50,092 nucleotides of DNA from JALSKU01 sp964556545 (lineage in GTDB: Bacteria; Campylobacterota; Campylobacteria; Campylobacterales; JALSKU01). Below, one piece after another: positions 16,985 to 26,112 of this stretch. The stretch lies in NCBI GenBank assembly GCA_964556545.1, contig CAZKWE010000048.1, forward strand, positions 1 through 50,092. The letters run 5' to 3'. A program made the position numbers and the translations under genes. Below the pieces are notes generated by a model, which was not told the DNA's origin, made no database searches, and saw only the letters and a program-made list of their open reading frames with translations. How positions within the stretch are numbered: position 1 is the first letter of the stretch; each line of letters opens with the position of its first letter.

Positions 16985-18584
16985 AATTTTCCTCTTTATT
17001 GTTTAATGGTATTTTTATTTCAAACATTGCACAATCGTACATTTTTTTAGTTCCCAGTCTGTGTTTTATATTTTCACATTTTATGATTCCGTGAAAATGT
17101 TTTTCTATAATCTGTTTTGACATATACAAACCTACTCCTGTGCCGGAAGATTTATGTTTGGTTGTAAAATATGGTTCAAAAATTTTATTTTTTATATCCC
17201 GGGGTATTCCCCCGCCATTATCTATAATGCTTATTATAGCAAAACCTTTGCTTTTTTTAGAAATAATAAATATCTTTTTCTCTTCCGTATTATTTTGCAA
17301 AAGTGCATCTTTAGAATTTTTGATAATATTTAAAAATACATGGGATAATTCGTTAAAATAGCTATAAAGCAGCATTTCTTTGTCTGCTATTATATATACA
17401 TCTACTCCTTTTTTTTCTAAAAGATATTTTGTAAGTTCCAATGAGTGCTCTATACACTCTTTAATGGTAAAGTATCTTTTTGTTTTATCAGGATTGAAAA
17501 AATTTCTAAAATCATCTATAGTTGCCGACATATTTTGAGCTATTTTTAATCCATCGGTTACTTTTTCATCTATAAAATCATCAGTGAGTTTGCCTACCAT
17601 ATTTTTTGTTTGAAAACTTTGAATGATAAGAGATAAACTTCCAAGAGGCTGTCTCCATTGATGGGCTATATTTTGAAGCATTTCTCCAAGACTTGCGAGT
17701 TTGGCCTGCTGAAACATTATCCTATCTTTTTTTCTATTGTTTTCTACCTCTTTTTGGACTCTAAGCTCCAGATTTTTATTTAATTTTTGTAACTCTTTTG
17801 TTTTTTCATTTACTTTTTTCTCAAGCGAATTGTGCAACTCTTTAAAATTATCGATAATAAATACGGATGATAAAATGCTTACTATAAATATCACAACTAT
17901 AAAAAGCAGTGAAATGCCAAAAGTCAGGTAAAACACTCTTGAGGTTCTTCTTTTTTCCATAGCGGCTTTTTTTAAATCAAAATTAATGAGATTTGTAAGA
18001 TAGATATTTGAAAGTCCTATATTTAGATATAGTTTTTTCAGTAAATTTCCGGCTTGCTTTTCTCTTTTTCTCTTTTTTAAAAGCAAGATCATATTGATTT
18101 CATTATCTATCTCTTTCATTTTTTTGTTAATATTTTTTAGCATACTGTTTTGTAAAATTTCAAAATTTTCCTGATTATAAGGGGCAAGCAAGTATTTTTT
18201 AGCAATATTGGTAAAAAAGTAAAAAAAAGGCTTTTGTTCATTTTTTAAACTATTATTGAATTTGATCCAGTTTTTTTGAATAATTTGTTTTGCAAGAGAG
18301 ATAACTTCTTTGGCCTGTGGGTATTTGATGATATTTTGTTGCAAGTCAAAAAGAGTATCATATACATTTACTTTGTAAAGGTCTTTTATCTCCTCTAATT
18401 GCACAAGAGGAACAGTTCTTTTTTTATAAAGCATATCAAAATCATATTTTAAAGAAAAAAGAGACAATTCGGCCAATATCATGATGCTCAACATTCCACC
18501 GGCAATTAAAAATATAAGAAAATTAGTTTTATTTTGAAAAGAAATTCTATTTAGTAATTTTGAGATTTTCTTAAATCGCTTCAT
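16974..18584 (-). CDS. Membrane sensor histidine kinase
   Basis: A 536-residue kinase with two membrane segments (about 22-42 and 220-245) bounding a helical periplasmic domain of roughly 180 residues, then a coiled coil (LEKKVNEKTKELQKLNKNLE). The phospho-acceptor box is NIAHQWRQPL, followed by N box NIIKNSKDAL, G1 DNGGGIP and G2 GTGVGLYMS, so it is complete. It overlaps the upstream binding-protein gene by 4 bases and the regulator by 11. The binding protein probably presents ligand to the periplasmic domain, a three-component arrangement; the ligand is unknown. Confidence 0.92.
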   Translation of the reverse strand: MKRFKKISKLLNRISFQNKTNFLIFLIAGGMLSIMILAELSLFSLKYDFDMLYKKRTVPLVQLEEIKDLYKVNVYDTLFDLQQNIIKYPQAKEVISLAKQIIQKNWIKFNNSLKNEQKPFFYFFTNIAKKYLLAPYNQENFEILQNSMLKNINKKMKEIDNEINMILLLKKRKREKQAGNLLKKLYLNIGLSNIYLTNLINFDLKKAAMEKRRTSRVFYLTFGISLLFIVVIFIVSILSSVFIIDNFKELHNSLEKKVNEKTKELQKLNKNLELRVQKEVENNRKKDRIMFQQAKLASLGEMLQNIAHQWRQPLGSLSLIIQSFQTKNMVGKLTDDFIDEKVTDGLKIAQNMSATIDDFRNFFNPDKTKRYFTIKECIEHSLELTKYLLEKKGVDVYIIADKEMLLYSYFNELSHVFLNIIKNSKDALLQNNTEEKKIFIISKKSKGFAIISIIDNGGGIPRDIKNKIFEPYFTTKHKSSGTGVGLYMSKQIIEKHFHGIIKCENIKHRLGTKKMYDCAMFEIKIPLNNKEENYEQ

Positions 18585-19693
18585 TGTAACTCAATAAATT
18601 TTTTATTTTTATATTTAAAAAGAAAAACTCTGCCAAACAGTTTTTTATTTTTATATCTTTTTGACAATACTCTCAGATTTTTTAAAAATTTTTCTCTTGT
18701 TATACTTTTTTTTATGTTTTTAAGTGCTTCTATGCTTATTTTGGCATCAAGATATGATTCAAGCGATACGAAACTATATTTTGTATGAGGATATTTTAAT
18801 TTTAAAATTTTTCTATACTCTTTTACCAGTGGGAGAGTCAAGTCATTATACGAAGGTACCGTTTGTGAAAATATCATATTTGATGTTTTATAGTTTAATT
18901 CATGCACCAATTCATCTGCATTGACGAAAGAGATATTGCAAAATATGGTGTTATTATTTTTGTCCATTTGTCTGTATCTTTTTACAAAAAGTGCCACCGG
19001 CTTATATGCCCCTACCATAATTATAGCTTGAGGCTTTGAAGAGTAAATATCATATAATGCCTGTGTAACGGAAAGTGTATTTCTTCTGTAAGTGCCTTCT
19101 GAAGTCAGAGAAAGGTTTCTTTTTTGCAAAGATTTTATAGTTGCAACATAACCGTCATCTCCATAGTCATCATTTTGATAAAAGATTGCTATTTTATTTA
19201 TATGTTTTTTATAATACAAATATCCGATAATTTTTTCTATTTCATCTGCATAAGAACTTCTAAAATTAATAAAATTGTATCTTTTTGGTTTTCTTAAAAA
19301 AGTAGCTCCTGAAAATGGTGCTATAAAAGGAATATTACTATTGCTTATGGTAGGCATGATAGCCTGTATGGTAGGAGTGCCGACAAATCCAAACAGTGCA
19401 AAAACTCTATCTTTGTCAAGCAGTTTGTTTAAATTTTCCAAAGTAAGCTCAGGTTCGTATTTGTCATCATAAGAGATAAATTCTATTTTTTTGTTATCTA
19501 AAAGCTTATGTTGATTTGCATATGAAAAATAAGCCATTGCCCCCTCTTTTACAGATAAACCCAACTGTTTGTTTATGCCGCTAAGAGGTAAAGATGCACC
19601 GAATTTTATATTTTTGTGTATGGTATTTTGTTTTTGATGGTACAAAAAACCTGCAATTAAAAAAAAGATTAAAACAATTATCATTTTTTTCAT
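18581..19693 (-). CDS. Periplasmic ligand-binding protein of branched-chain amino-acid type (sensor component)
   Basis: A 370-residue type I periplasmic binding protein. It begins with a hydrophobic signal or anchor (MKKMIIVLIFFLIAGFLY) without a lipobox cysteine and continues with IKFGASLPLSGINKQLGLSVK, the typical start of LivJ-like proteins, and the FGFVGTPT lobe motif. No transporter permease or ATPase of the Liv type is nearby. Instead the gene overlaps a histidine kinase by 4 bases, so it is most likely the ligand-sensing part of a three-component system. Formate or another substrate of the adjacent enzymes is an attractive but unproved ligand. Confidence 0.85.
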   Translation of the reverse strand: MKKMIIVLIFFLIAGFLYHQKQNTIHKNIKFGASLPLSGINKQLGLSVKEGAMAYFSYANQHKLLDNKKIEFISYDDKYEPELTLENLNKLLDKDRVFALFGFVGTPTIQAIMPTISNSNIPFIAPFSGATFLRKPKRYNFINFRSSYADEIEKIIGYLYYKKHINKIAIFYQNDDYGDDGYVATIKSLQKRNLSLTSEGTYRRNTLSVTQALYDIYSSKPQAIIMVGAYKPVALFVKRYRQMDKNNNTIFCNISFVNADELVHELNYKTSNMIFSQTVPSYNDLTLPLVKEYRKILKLKYPHTKYSFVSLESYLDAKISIEALKNIKKSITREKFLKNLRVLSKRYKNKKLFGRVFLFKYKNKKFIELQ

Positions 19694-19753
19694 ATTTTTA
19701 TATTACCCGTACTATTTTAAAAAATTCCTTAATAATGTAAAAAATTATAAAAT

Positions 19754-19826
19754 AAAAGTAAAATATTCTTTAATGAGACTATATTTATCCCATTAATATA
19801 AATAATCAAAAGTAAAATATTTTTTA
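19754..19826. promoter_or_regulatory. Pair of candidate operator sites in the divergent sensor-fdh promoter
   Basis: AAAAGTAAAATATTCTTTA at 19754-19772 is repeated as AAAAGTAAAATATTTTTTA at 19808-19826, 54 bases apart. The second copy extends to the palindrome AGTAAAA-TATT-TTTTACT (19811-19828). Spacing of about five helical turns fits tandem binding by a dimer. The likely binder is the response regulator at 16286; this is inferred from position. Confidence 0.5.
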
Positions 19827-19896
19827 CTAATTAAGTTAACATAAAGCCAATTAATTTTATAATTATTTCAAAACAATTTTAAACAAGGCAGTAAAA

Positions 19897-21579
19897 ATGA
19901 ATGAATATGTTTATTATAGCCCAGAAAAATTAGATTTTCCCCTGAATGAAAATATTAAGATTATTGATGATCCCAGAAAAGTTAATGAAACTTGCATTAT
20001 TTCAAATTCTAAAGAAGTTAAAGCCGAAGTTTATGCACCGGAAATTAACTTTTATATAAAAAATACAAAAGATACAATCGCTGATATGATAAAAAATATT
20101 GAAAAACTTTATCAGATAAGAAGTATAAAGCTTGACTATGCCACCGATTTTGAAAATGAAAAAGAGATAGGCAATAAAATACTGCTTGTCGGAAAGAAAG
20201 ATGAATTACTTCAAATAGAAGAATTTTTTGGGAATGAATTTGATCTTTATTTTGCCGGTGGAGAATCTGTTTTAAATATAGAAGGAACTATCGGTGAATT
20301 GAGTGTGTATTTGCAAAGAAATGGAAAAACCACTCCTCTTTCGGTAGATCAAATGATATGGTTTAATGCACCAAAGTTTGCTTTTAAACAAAATGGTGTT
20401 TTTGATCCTTTAAAAGACGGGTTGGATAATGTTGTAGAAAAGGTAAAACAAAATATAAAACATTTTGTTTATAAAAAAGCCATTAAGTACAATCCTGATA
20501 TTTGTCAGTATAAAGGCAGAACAACAAAAGAAGAAGGGGATATTTGCGGAGATTGTGCCGATATCTGTCCGACCAATGCTATTATAAAAATAGATGAAAA
20601 AAAAGAGTTAAACTTTAGTTATGAGGATTGTGAAACCTGCGGGGGTTGTATAAGTGTTTGTCCTTCAGGAGCATTGGATCTTGCGGCGACCCCGAGAGAA
20701 TTTATATATGAAGCAAGCAATCTTTTAAAAGATTATAAGATACTTGTAATTCCCGAAGTTTTGGATATAGAAAAATTAGAAGTCGAACTTCCTCCGAAAG
20801 TTTTGCCTCTTATTGTCGGTGGCAGAAAGTTTTTGCATGAAGCTCATTTTTTAAGCCTTTTTCAACAAAGCGGAGCTCAGGTTATTTTTTATACCGACTT
20901 TGTTTCCAAAGGAAGCAGTGCGGCAATTGATATGGTAAACGAGATAACGAAAAGAGCATTCGGAGTTGATGCAATATTGGTTGCTATGAGCAAGAATGAA
21001 CTTTCTGAGAGTTTGAAAAAAGCTGTATTTGTTGATGGGAGCAGATATTCTATAAATGAGCTTGGATTAAACAAAAGAGAAATATTTGCCGCCAGATTAT
21101 CTCGTATTGTCGGAGATAGAGATTTGGGTGTTTATGAAAATAAAAACGAATATATACATTATGGCAAGGTTGTTATAAATGAGGAAAATTGTACACTTTG
21201 TCTTAGCTGTGTGGGGGCATGTAATGTAAAAGCTTTAACAGCTCATCCTGAAGATAATTCACTGCGATTTAATGCTTCTGTCTGTACTGATTGTACATAT
21301 TGTCAAATTGTATGTCCGGAGAGTGATTGTATAAGCGTGATAAGAGATAATTTTGAATTAAAGCCAGAGAGTTTTAAACAAGTTGTTATGGCCAAAGATG
21401 AGCTTTTTAAATGTGTTGAATGCGGCAAAGAGTTTGCTCCGAAAAAAGCAGTAATGAAAATTGCTCAAATGATGACCCCGATGTTTAATGGTGATGAAGC
21501 AAAGATAAGAACACTTTATTGTTGTGAAAGTTGTAAGCCGAAAGTAATGCTAAAAGCCCAAATAGAAGGAAAAAAATAA
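19897..21579 (+). CDS. Multi-cluster ferredoxin of the formate dehydrogenase locus
   Basis: A 560-residue polyferredoxin. The N-terminal ~200 residues carry no cysteine clusters I recognise. Then come CGDCADICPTNAI and CETCGGCISVCPSGAL, a ~140-residue linker domain, and CTLCLSCVGACNVKAL with CTDCTYCQIVCPESDC. A C-terminal pair CVECGKEF and CCESCKP resembles a zinc ribbon. No signal peptide, so cytoplasmic. Genes of this kind sit next to fdhA in related bacteria; a role in maturation or as electron acceptor is plausible but not proved by sequence. It opens the FDH operon and overlaps the next gene by one base. Confidence 0.8.
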   Translation: MNEYVYYSPEKLDFPLNENIKIIDDPRKVNETCIISNSKEVKAEVYAPEINFYIKNTKDTIADMIKNIEKLYQIRSIKLDYATDFENEKEIGNKILLVGKKDELLQIEEFFGNEFDLYFAGGESVLNIEGTIGELSVYLQRNGKTTPLSVDQMIWFNAPKFAFKQNGVFDPLKDGLDNVVEKVKQNIKHFVYKKAIKYNPDICQYKGRTTKEEGDICGDCADICPTNAIIKIDEKKELNFSYEDCETCGGCISVCPSGALDLAATPREFIYEASNLLKDYKILVIPEVLDIEKLEVELPPKVLPLIVGGRKFLHEAHFLSLFQQSGAQVIFYTDFVSKGSSAAIDMVNEITKRAFGVDAILVAMSKNELSESLKKAVFVDGSRYSINELGLNKREIFAARLSRIVGDRDLGVYENKNEYIHYGKVVINEENCTLCLSCVGACNVKALTAHPEDNSLRFNASVCTDCTYCQIVCPESDCISVIRDNFELKPESFKQVVMAKDELFKCVECGKEFAPKKAVMKIAQMMTPMFNGDEAKIRTLYCCESCKPKVMLKAQIEGKK

Positions 21580-22343
21580 TGAATAAAGATGAAAAAAAAG
21601 CTATTAACAATGCAAGAGCTGTCTACTATGGACTTTTTAGTTCATTATTTGCTTTTGTCCAAGAAAATGAGAGATTTAAAGGTGTTAAGGAAACAATTGA
21701 TTTGCTTTTGGAAAATCCGCTTGATGAAAATTCGAAAAAAGCACTTTCAAATATGGCTTCCATTATTAATACTGTGGGCATAAAAATACTTGAGAGTGAG
21801 TATGACGGTATATTTTATGATTTAAGCAGTGACCCGGTTCCGACAACAGCCTCATTTTACGAAGAAGAGAGAGATGACGGTAAAAAAAGAGCCATTATGG
21901 TAGATTATGTTTTGCAGTCAAAATACAGAAGAGATGATAAAAAATACAGTGACTTGGAAGATGATATAGGATTTATATTTTCTTTTATGCAAAAATTAAT
22001 TCAGGATGAAGTAAATGCAGATGAAAAGTCGTCATTTTTGGCAAAAGAAGTTTTTAGAAATGTTTTAAATGAATTTGTAGATGAATTTATAGAAAATATA
22101 TATATGCATGAAAATTCTGCTTTTTATCAGGAAGTTGCACTTTTGCTTAAAGTTTTTATAGAGTTTGAAAGAGTTTATCTTGGTATTGGCAAACCAAAAG
22201 AGAAAATAAAATCCAAAAAAGAGAAAGAAGTTTTTATTTCAGATGCGGAAGCAAAAAGAAGACTTGAAAACAAGAGAAAAAAATCCCAGGATATTGTAGA
22301 GTGTGTATTGGAAGAAGGCGGAGATGTAGAGGATGAGGTTTAA
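21579..22343 (+). CDS. TorD-family chaperone for formate dehydrogenase
   Basis: A 254-residue, all-helical, acidic protein of the TorD/DmsD family, the chaperones that bind Tat signals and help cofactor loading of molybdoenzymes. The core motif appears as ILESEYDGIFYDLSSDPVPTTASFYEEE (here the conserved elements are E-x-x-x-x-F and P-x-x-x-S-x-Y). The last ~50 residues are a lysine- and glutamate-rich tail that is probably disordered. It sits between the polyferredoxin and the Tat-bearing FDH genes, so FdhA is the likely client. A one-base stop-start overlap couples it to the upstream gene. Confidence 0.82.
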   Translation: MNKDEKKAINNARAVYYGLFSSLFAFVQENERFKGVKETIDLLLENPLDENSKKALSNMASIINTVGIKILESEYDGIFYDLSSDPVPTTASFYEEERDDGKKRAIMVDYVLQSKYRRDDKKYSDLEDDIGFIFSFMQKLIQDEVNADEKSSFLAKEVFRNVLNEFVDEFIENIYMHENSAFYQEVALLLKVFIEFERVYLGIGKPKEKIKSKKEKEVFISDAEAKRRLENKRKKSQDIVECVLEEGGDVEDEV

Positions 22344-22369
22344 ATAGATACATAATCAACAGATGAATT

Positions 22370-22413
22370 TTAGAGATAGCAGATATTTTTACGAAAGTAT
22401 TTGCTATCTCTAA
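22370..22413 (+). other. Intercistronic RNA hairpin upstream of the FDH structural genes
   Basis: A perfect 12-bp stem (TTAGAGATAGCA with TGCTATCTCTAA) whose inner loop can form TAC-GAAA-GTA lies between the chaperone and the small Tat gene. There is no T-run, so it is not a terminator. It would fit an RNA processing or stabilising hairpin that lets the structural genes be expressed more than the maturation genes. Confidence 0.65.
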
Positions 22414-22448
22414 TTGGCATTGAGATAAATTTAACGAAAGGAGTAAAG

Positions 22449-22649
22449 ATGCAAAGCAAAAGAAGAGAATTTTTGAAGAAAGCTCTTGTCGGCTCTGCTG
22501 CAGTTGCTACGGCAAGTGCGGTTATGGCAAATGAACGGCCTTCAAAAGTTCAAGGTTCAAACGGCGTTGTAGTCGGATACTCTCCAAAAAAAGAGATTCT
22601 TTATAAAAAAACATCTCATTGGAGAGAGTACTATAGTGTAGCATCTTAA
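22449..22649 (+). CDS. Small Tat-signal protein preceding fdhA
   Basis: A 66-residue protein with a twin-arginine signal (KRREFLKKALVGSAAVATAS) and a short mature part ending TSHWREYYSVAS. Proteins of this size and design (annotated in databases as formate dehydrogenase region Tat-target proteins) lie just before fdhA in Campylobacterota. GAAAGGAG lies 6 bases before this ATG; the longer frame from 22401 has no ribosome site. It is 11 bases upstream of fdhA. The function is not established; a small accessory subunit of the exported complex is the simplest idea. Confidence 0.8.
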   Translation: MQSKRREFLKKALVGSAAVATASAVMANERPSKVQGSNGVVVGYSPKKEILYKKTSHWREYYSVAS

Positions 22650-22660
22650 GGAGGTAAGGT

Positions 22661-25498
22661 ATGAGTAAAGATATGTTAGATAAACTATCTTTGCGTACCG
22701 GAAGAAGATCTTTTTTAAAAATGGCGGCACTTGGAAGTGCGGCTGTCGGAACAACTTTGGTAGCTGGCAGCAGTGCTGTTAGAAACGCAACCGAAGAAGA
22801 GATAAAAGATCCATATCCGGGCTCAAAGTTGGTAAAAACCGTTTGTACGACATGTTCAGTGGGCTGTGGTATCATAGCTGAAGTACAAAATGGTGTTTGG
22901 GTAAGACAAGAAGTGGCACAGGACCATCCTTTTAGTCAGGGAAGTCACTGTTCAAAGGGTATTGACTCCATTGATACTGTTAAAAGTGCAAAAAGAGTTA
23001 AGCATCCGCTTAAAAAAGTAAATGGCAAATGGCAACGAATCAGTTGGGATCAGGCTATCAATGAGATAAGTGATAAAATGCTTCAGCTTAGAAAAGAGAG
23101 TCCTGATACGGCAATGTTTTTAGGTTCGGCCAAAATGAGTACGGAGCAATCTTACTATTTTAGAAAATTTGCCGCAATGTGGGGTACGAACAATATAGAT
23201 CACCAAGCTAGAATTTGACATAGTGCAACAGTCGCCGGTGTGGCGAATACATGGGGTTATGGCGCTATGACAAACCATCTTGGAGATATCCAAAATGCCA
23301 AATCCATTATAATTTTTGGAGCAAATCCTGCAGTTAACCATCCGGTTGGTTTTAAAAACTTCCTAAAAGCAAAAGAGCACAATAATGCTCAGCTTATAGT
23401 TGTAGATCCAAGATATACCAAAACTGCCGCAAAAGCAGATATGTATGCTCATATAAGACCGGGAACCGATATACCGTTTATGTATGGAATGCTTCATATT
23501 ATCTTTAAAAATGGCTGGGAAGATAAAGATTTTATAAAAAACAGAGTCTATGGAATGGATGAAGTTATAAAAGAGGCCAAAAAATGGACTCCTGCAAAAG
23601 TAGCAAATGTTACAGGTGTTCCTGAAGAGAGACTTTATCAAATAACCAGAGCATTTGCTACCAGAAAACCGGGAACTCTCATTTGGGCTATGGGATTGAC
23701 ACAGCACAGTATCGGTTCGTCCAATACAAGAATGGCTCCAATCCTTCAATTGGCATTGGGAAATATGGGAAGAGCAGGAGGCGGATGTAACATTCTAAGA
23801 GGTCATGACAATGTTCAGGGTGCTACAGATATGTGCTGTCTTTCTCATTCACTTCCCGGATATTATGGACTGAGTGACGGCTCTTGGAAATATTTTGCAA
23901 AACAGTGGGGAGTTGATTATAATTGGCTAAAAGGGAGATTTAAATCCAAAAAATGGATGAATACAAAAGGCTTTACACTTGCAAGATGGTATGAGGGTGT
24001 TATAAAAGAAGATCCGATTCATACAAGTTCTCCTATCAAAGCTCTTTGGGTTCAAGGAAACGGTATAACTTCCATAGCAAGGCAGGCAAGTGTTCAACAG
24101 GCACTTGACAAACTGGAGCTTATAGTTGTGGCTGAACCGTTTGCAAATGAAGCAGCGATAATTACAAATAAAAAAGACGGTGTTTATATATTGCCGACAG
24201 CTACTCAGTTTGAAGGAGAAGGAACGGTAACAGCTACAAACAGATCTGCCCAATTTAGAAGTAAAGTTGTAGATCCGATGTATGAAAGCAAGAGTGATGA
24301 AGAGATAATGTTTGCTTTTGCCAAAAAATGTGGATTCTTCAATGAATTTGTAGCGGGAATGAAGTTAAAAGCCGATAAAAAACATGGCAAACTTGTAAAA
24401 GTCAAAGATACTTTTTCATGGCCTAAAGATGCTATAGATGAGGTAGCCAGGACGATTAAGACTATCGGACTTACAGGCTGGACATACGACAGGCTTAAAA
24501 AGCACCAACAAAATTGGCATATGTTCAATCCTGTAACAATTGCAGGAATGGGTCCTATGAAAGGCGAGTATTATGGACTTCCATGGCCTTGTTGGACAAC
24601 AACGCATAGCGGTAGTCCGATACTGTATGATACCAATCTAAGTGTAAGTCAAGGCGGTATGGGTTTTAGAAACAGATTTGGTCTTGTACATGATGGAGTA
24701 AGTCAATTAGCAGGTGATGGGGCAACCATAAAAGGAGCAAAAGTAAAAGGCGGATATCCTGAGTTGCATAAGGATAATATAGAAAAAGTTCTTGGTATCA
24801 AACTTACTCCTGCTCAAAAAGCCGCAATGGGTAAAAACTGGAAAGTTGATATAAGTGATGAGATTGCCGAACTTGCATTAAAAGCCGGTGTTGCACCTTA
24901 TGGCAATGCAAAGGCAAGAGCGGTTGTATGGACATTTCCTGATAAGATACCAATGCACAGGGAACCACTTCATACTCCAAGATTTGATTTAGCCAAAAAA
25001 TATCCGACTTATAAGGATAAGCCAAATCACTACAGAGTTGATACAAGATATGCTTCCGTTCAAAAGAAAGACTGGTCTAAAGAATTTCCTATCAATTTGG
25101 TAACAGGAAGACTTGTGACTCACAGTGGCGCAGGGCTTATAGAGAGAAGTTCTAAATATCTTACAAAACATAATCCTGAAATGTTTTGCGATATCAATCC
25201 GAATCTTGCAATGAAGCACGGTATCAAAGATGGTGATATGATGTGGGTACACTCTCCTGAGGGTACCAAGATAAAAGTAAGAGCCAGATTTACATATTCT
25301 GTAAGTGAAGATAGAGTATTCTTGCCGTTCCACTGGGCCGGAGTAATGCAGGGTGTTGATTTGAGTGCAAATTATCCGGAAGGTACTAAGCCGTACAGTA
25401 TAGGCGAGGCAGCCAATACCGTAACAAATTACGGATATGATATCATTACTCAAATCCCTGAAACAAAAGCTGGCTTATGCCGCATAGAGAAAGCGTAG
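22661..25498 (+). CDS. fdhA: Selenocysteine-containing formate dehydrogenase, catalytic subunit
   Basis: Periplasmic formate dehydrogenase large subunit, 945 residues when the TGA at 23216-23218 is read as selenocysteine (residue 186, context RI-U-HS). The frame continues without another stop to 25498. Seen: a Tat signal (TGRRSFLKMAALG), a [4Fe-4S] site C-x2-C-x3-C (CTTCSVGC) plus CSKG, the U-H-S active site, and molybdopterin-binding domains through VTGRLVTHSG. A SECIS-like hairpin follows the TGA. AAGGAGGTAAGGT gives a very strong start. The metal is molybdenum or tungsten; the Wtp-type transporter nearby favours tungsten. Formate oxidation feeds the membrane quinone pool. Confidence 0.96.
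23219..23250 (+). promoter_or_regulatory. Bacterial SECIS element of fdhA
   Basis: Directly after the Sec codon (23216-23218), TCGCC (23232-23236) pairs with GGCGA (23242-23246) around the loop GGTGT. The loop begins 19 bases after TGA and starts with GG, as SelB-binding SECIS loops do. Confidence 0.8.
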
Positions 25499-25508
25499 GG
25501 GGTGTGAA

Positions 25509-26102
25509 ATGGCTAGAATGAAATTTTATTGTGATGAAGGAAGATGTATAGAGTGTAATGGTTGTACTGTTGCCTGCGAAGAAGCCCATGAGCTTCCGGT
25601 TGGTATCAGCAGAAGAAAAGTTGTTACGGTAAATGAAGGAATTGAAGGAGAAGAGTATAGTGTTTCGGTTGCCTGTATGCATTGTACTGATGCACCTTGT
25701 GAACAAGTTTGTCCGGTTGACTGCTTTTATATAAGAGCTGACGGTATAGTATTGCATGATAAAGAGAAATGTATAGGGTGCGGATACTGTTTGTATGCAT
25801 GTCCGTTTGGTGCTCCGCAATTTCCAAGAGACGGTGCTTTCGGAACAAGGGGAGTTATGGATAAGTGTACTATGTGTGCCGGCGGTCCTGAAGAGACCAA
25901 TTCTCCAAAAGAGAGAGAACTTTATGGTCAAAACAGAATTGCAGAGGGCAAAGTACCTATGTGTGCTGCTGTTTGCTCAACAAATGCTTTGGTAGTAGGC
26001 GATGCGCAAGAAGTTGCAAATGTCTATAGAAAAAGAGTATTTTCAAGAGGAAAAGGTGTAGTTGGTGTACCATACGGCTGGAGTACAGCTTACAAAGGTT
26101 AA
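25509..26102 (+). CDS. fdhB: Formate dehydrogenase iron-sulfur subunit
   Basis: Four-cluster ferredoxin subunit of FDH, 197 residues. Cysteine groups: CIECNGCTVACEEAHE, CMHCTDAPCEQVCPVDC, CIGCGYCLYACPFGAP and CTMCAGG...CAAVC, for four [4Fe-4S] clusters that carry electrons from FdhA to the cytochrome. No signal peptide; it is presumably exported with FdhA. It starts 10 bases after the fdhA stop. It is distinguishable from the two PsrB proteins by spacing between the third and fourth groups. The fdhC start follows 10 bases after its stop. Confidence 0.93.
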   Translation: MARMKFYCDEGRCIECNGCTVACEEAHELPVGISRRKVVTVNEGIEGEEYSVSVACMHCTDAPCEQVCPVDCFYIRADGIVLHDKEKCIGCGYCLYACPFGAPQFPRDGAFGTRGVMDKCTMCAGGPEETNSPKERELYGQNRIAEGKVPMCAAVCSTNALVVGDAQEVANVYRKRVFSRGKGVVGVPYGWSTAYKG

Positions 26103-26112
26103 AGGATTACCT

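Noticed and set aside
22661..23218. Premature stop making fdhA a pseudogene of two fragments
   Set aside because: The TGA lies at the active-site Sec position, the frame continues intact, a SECIS hairpin follows, and all Sec genes are nearby.
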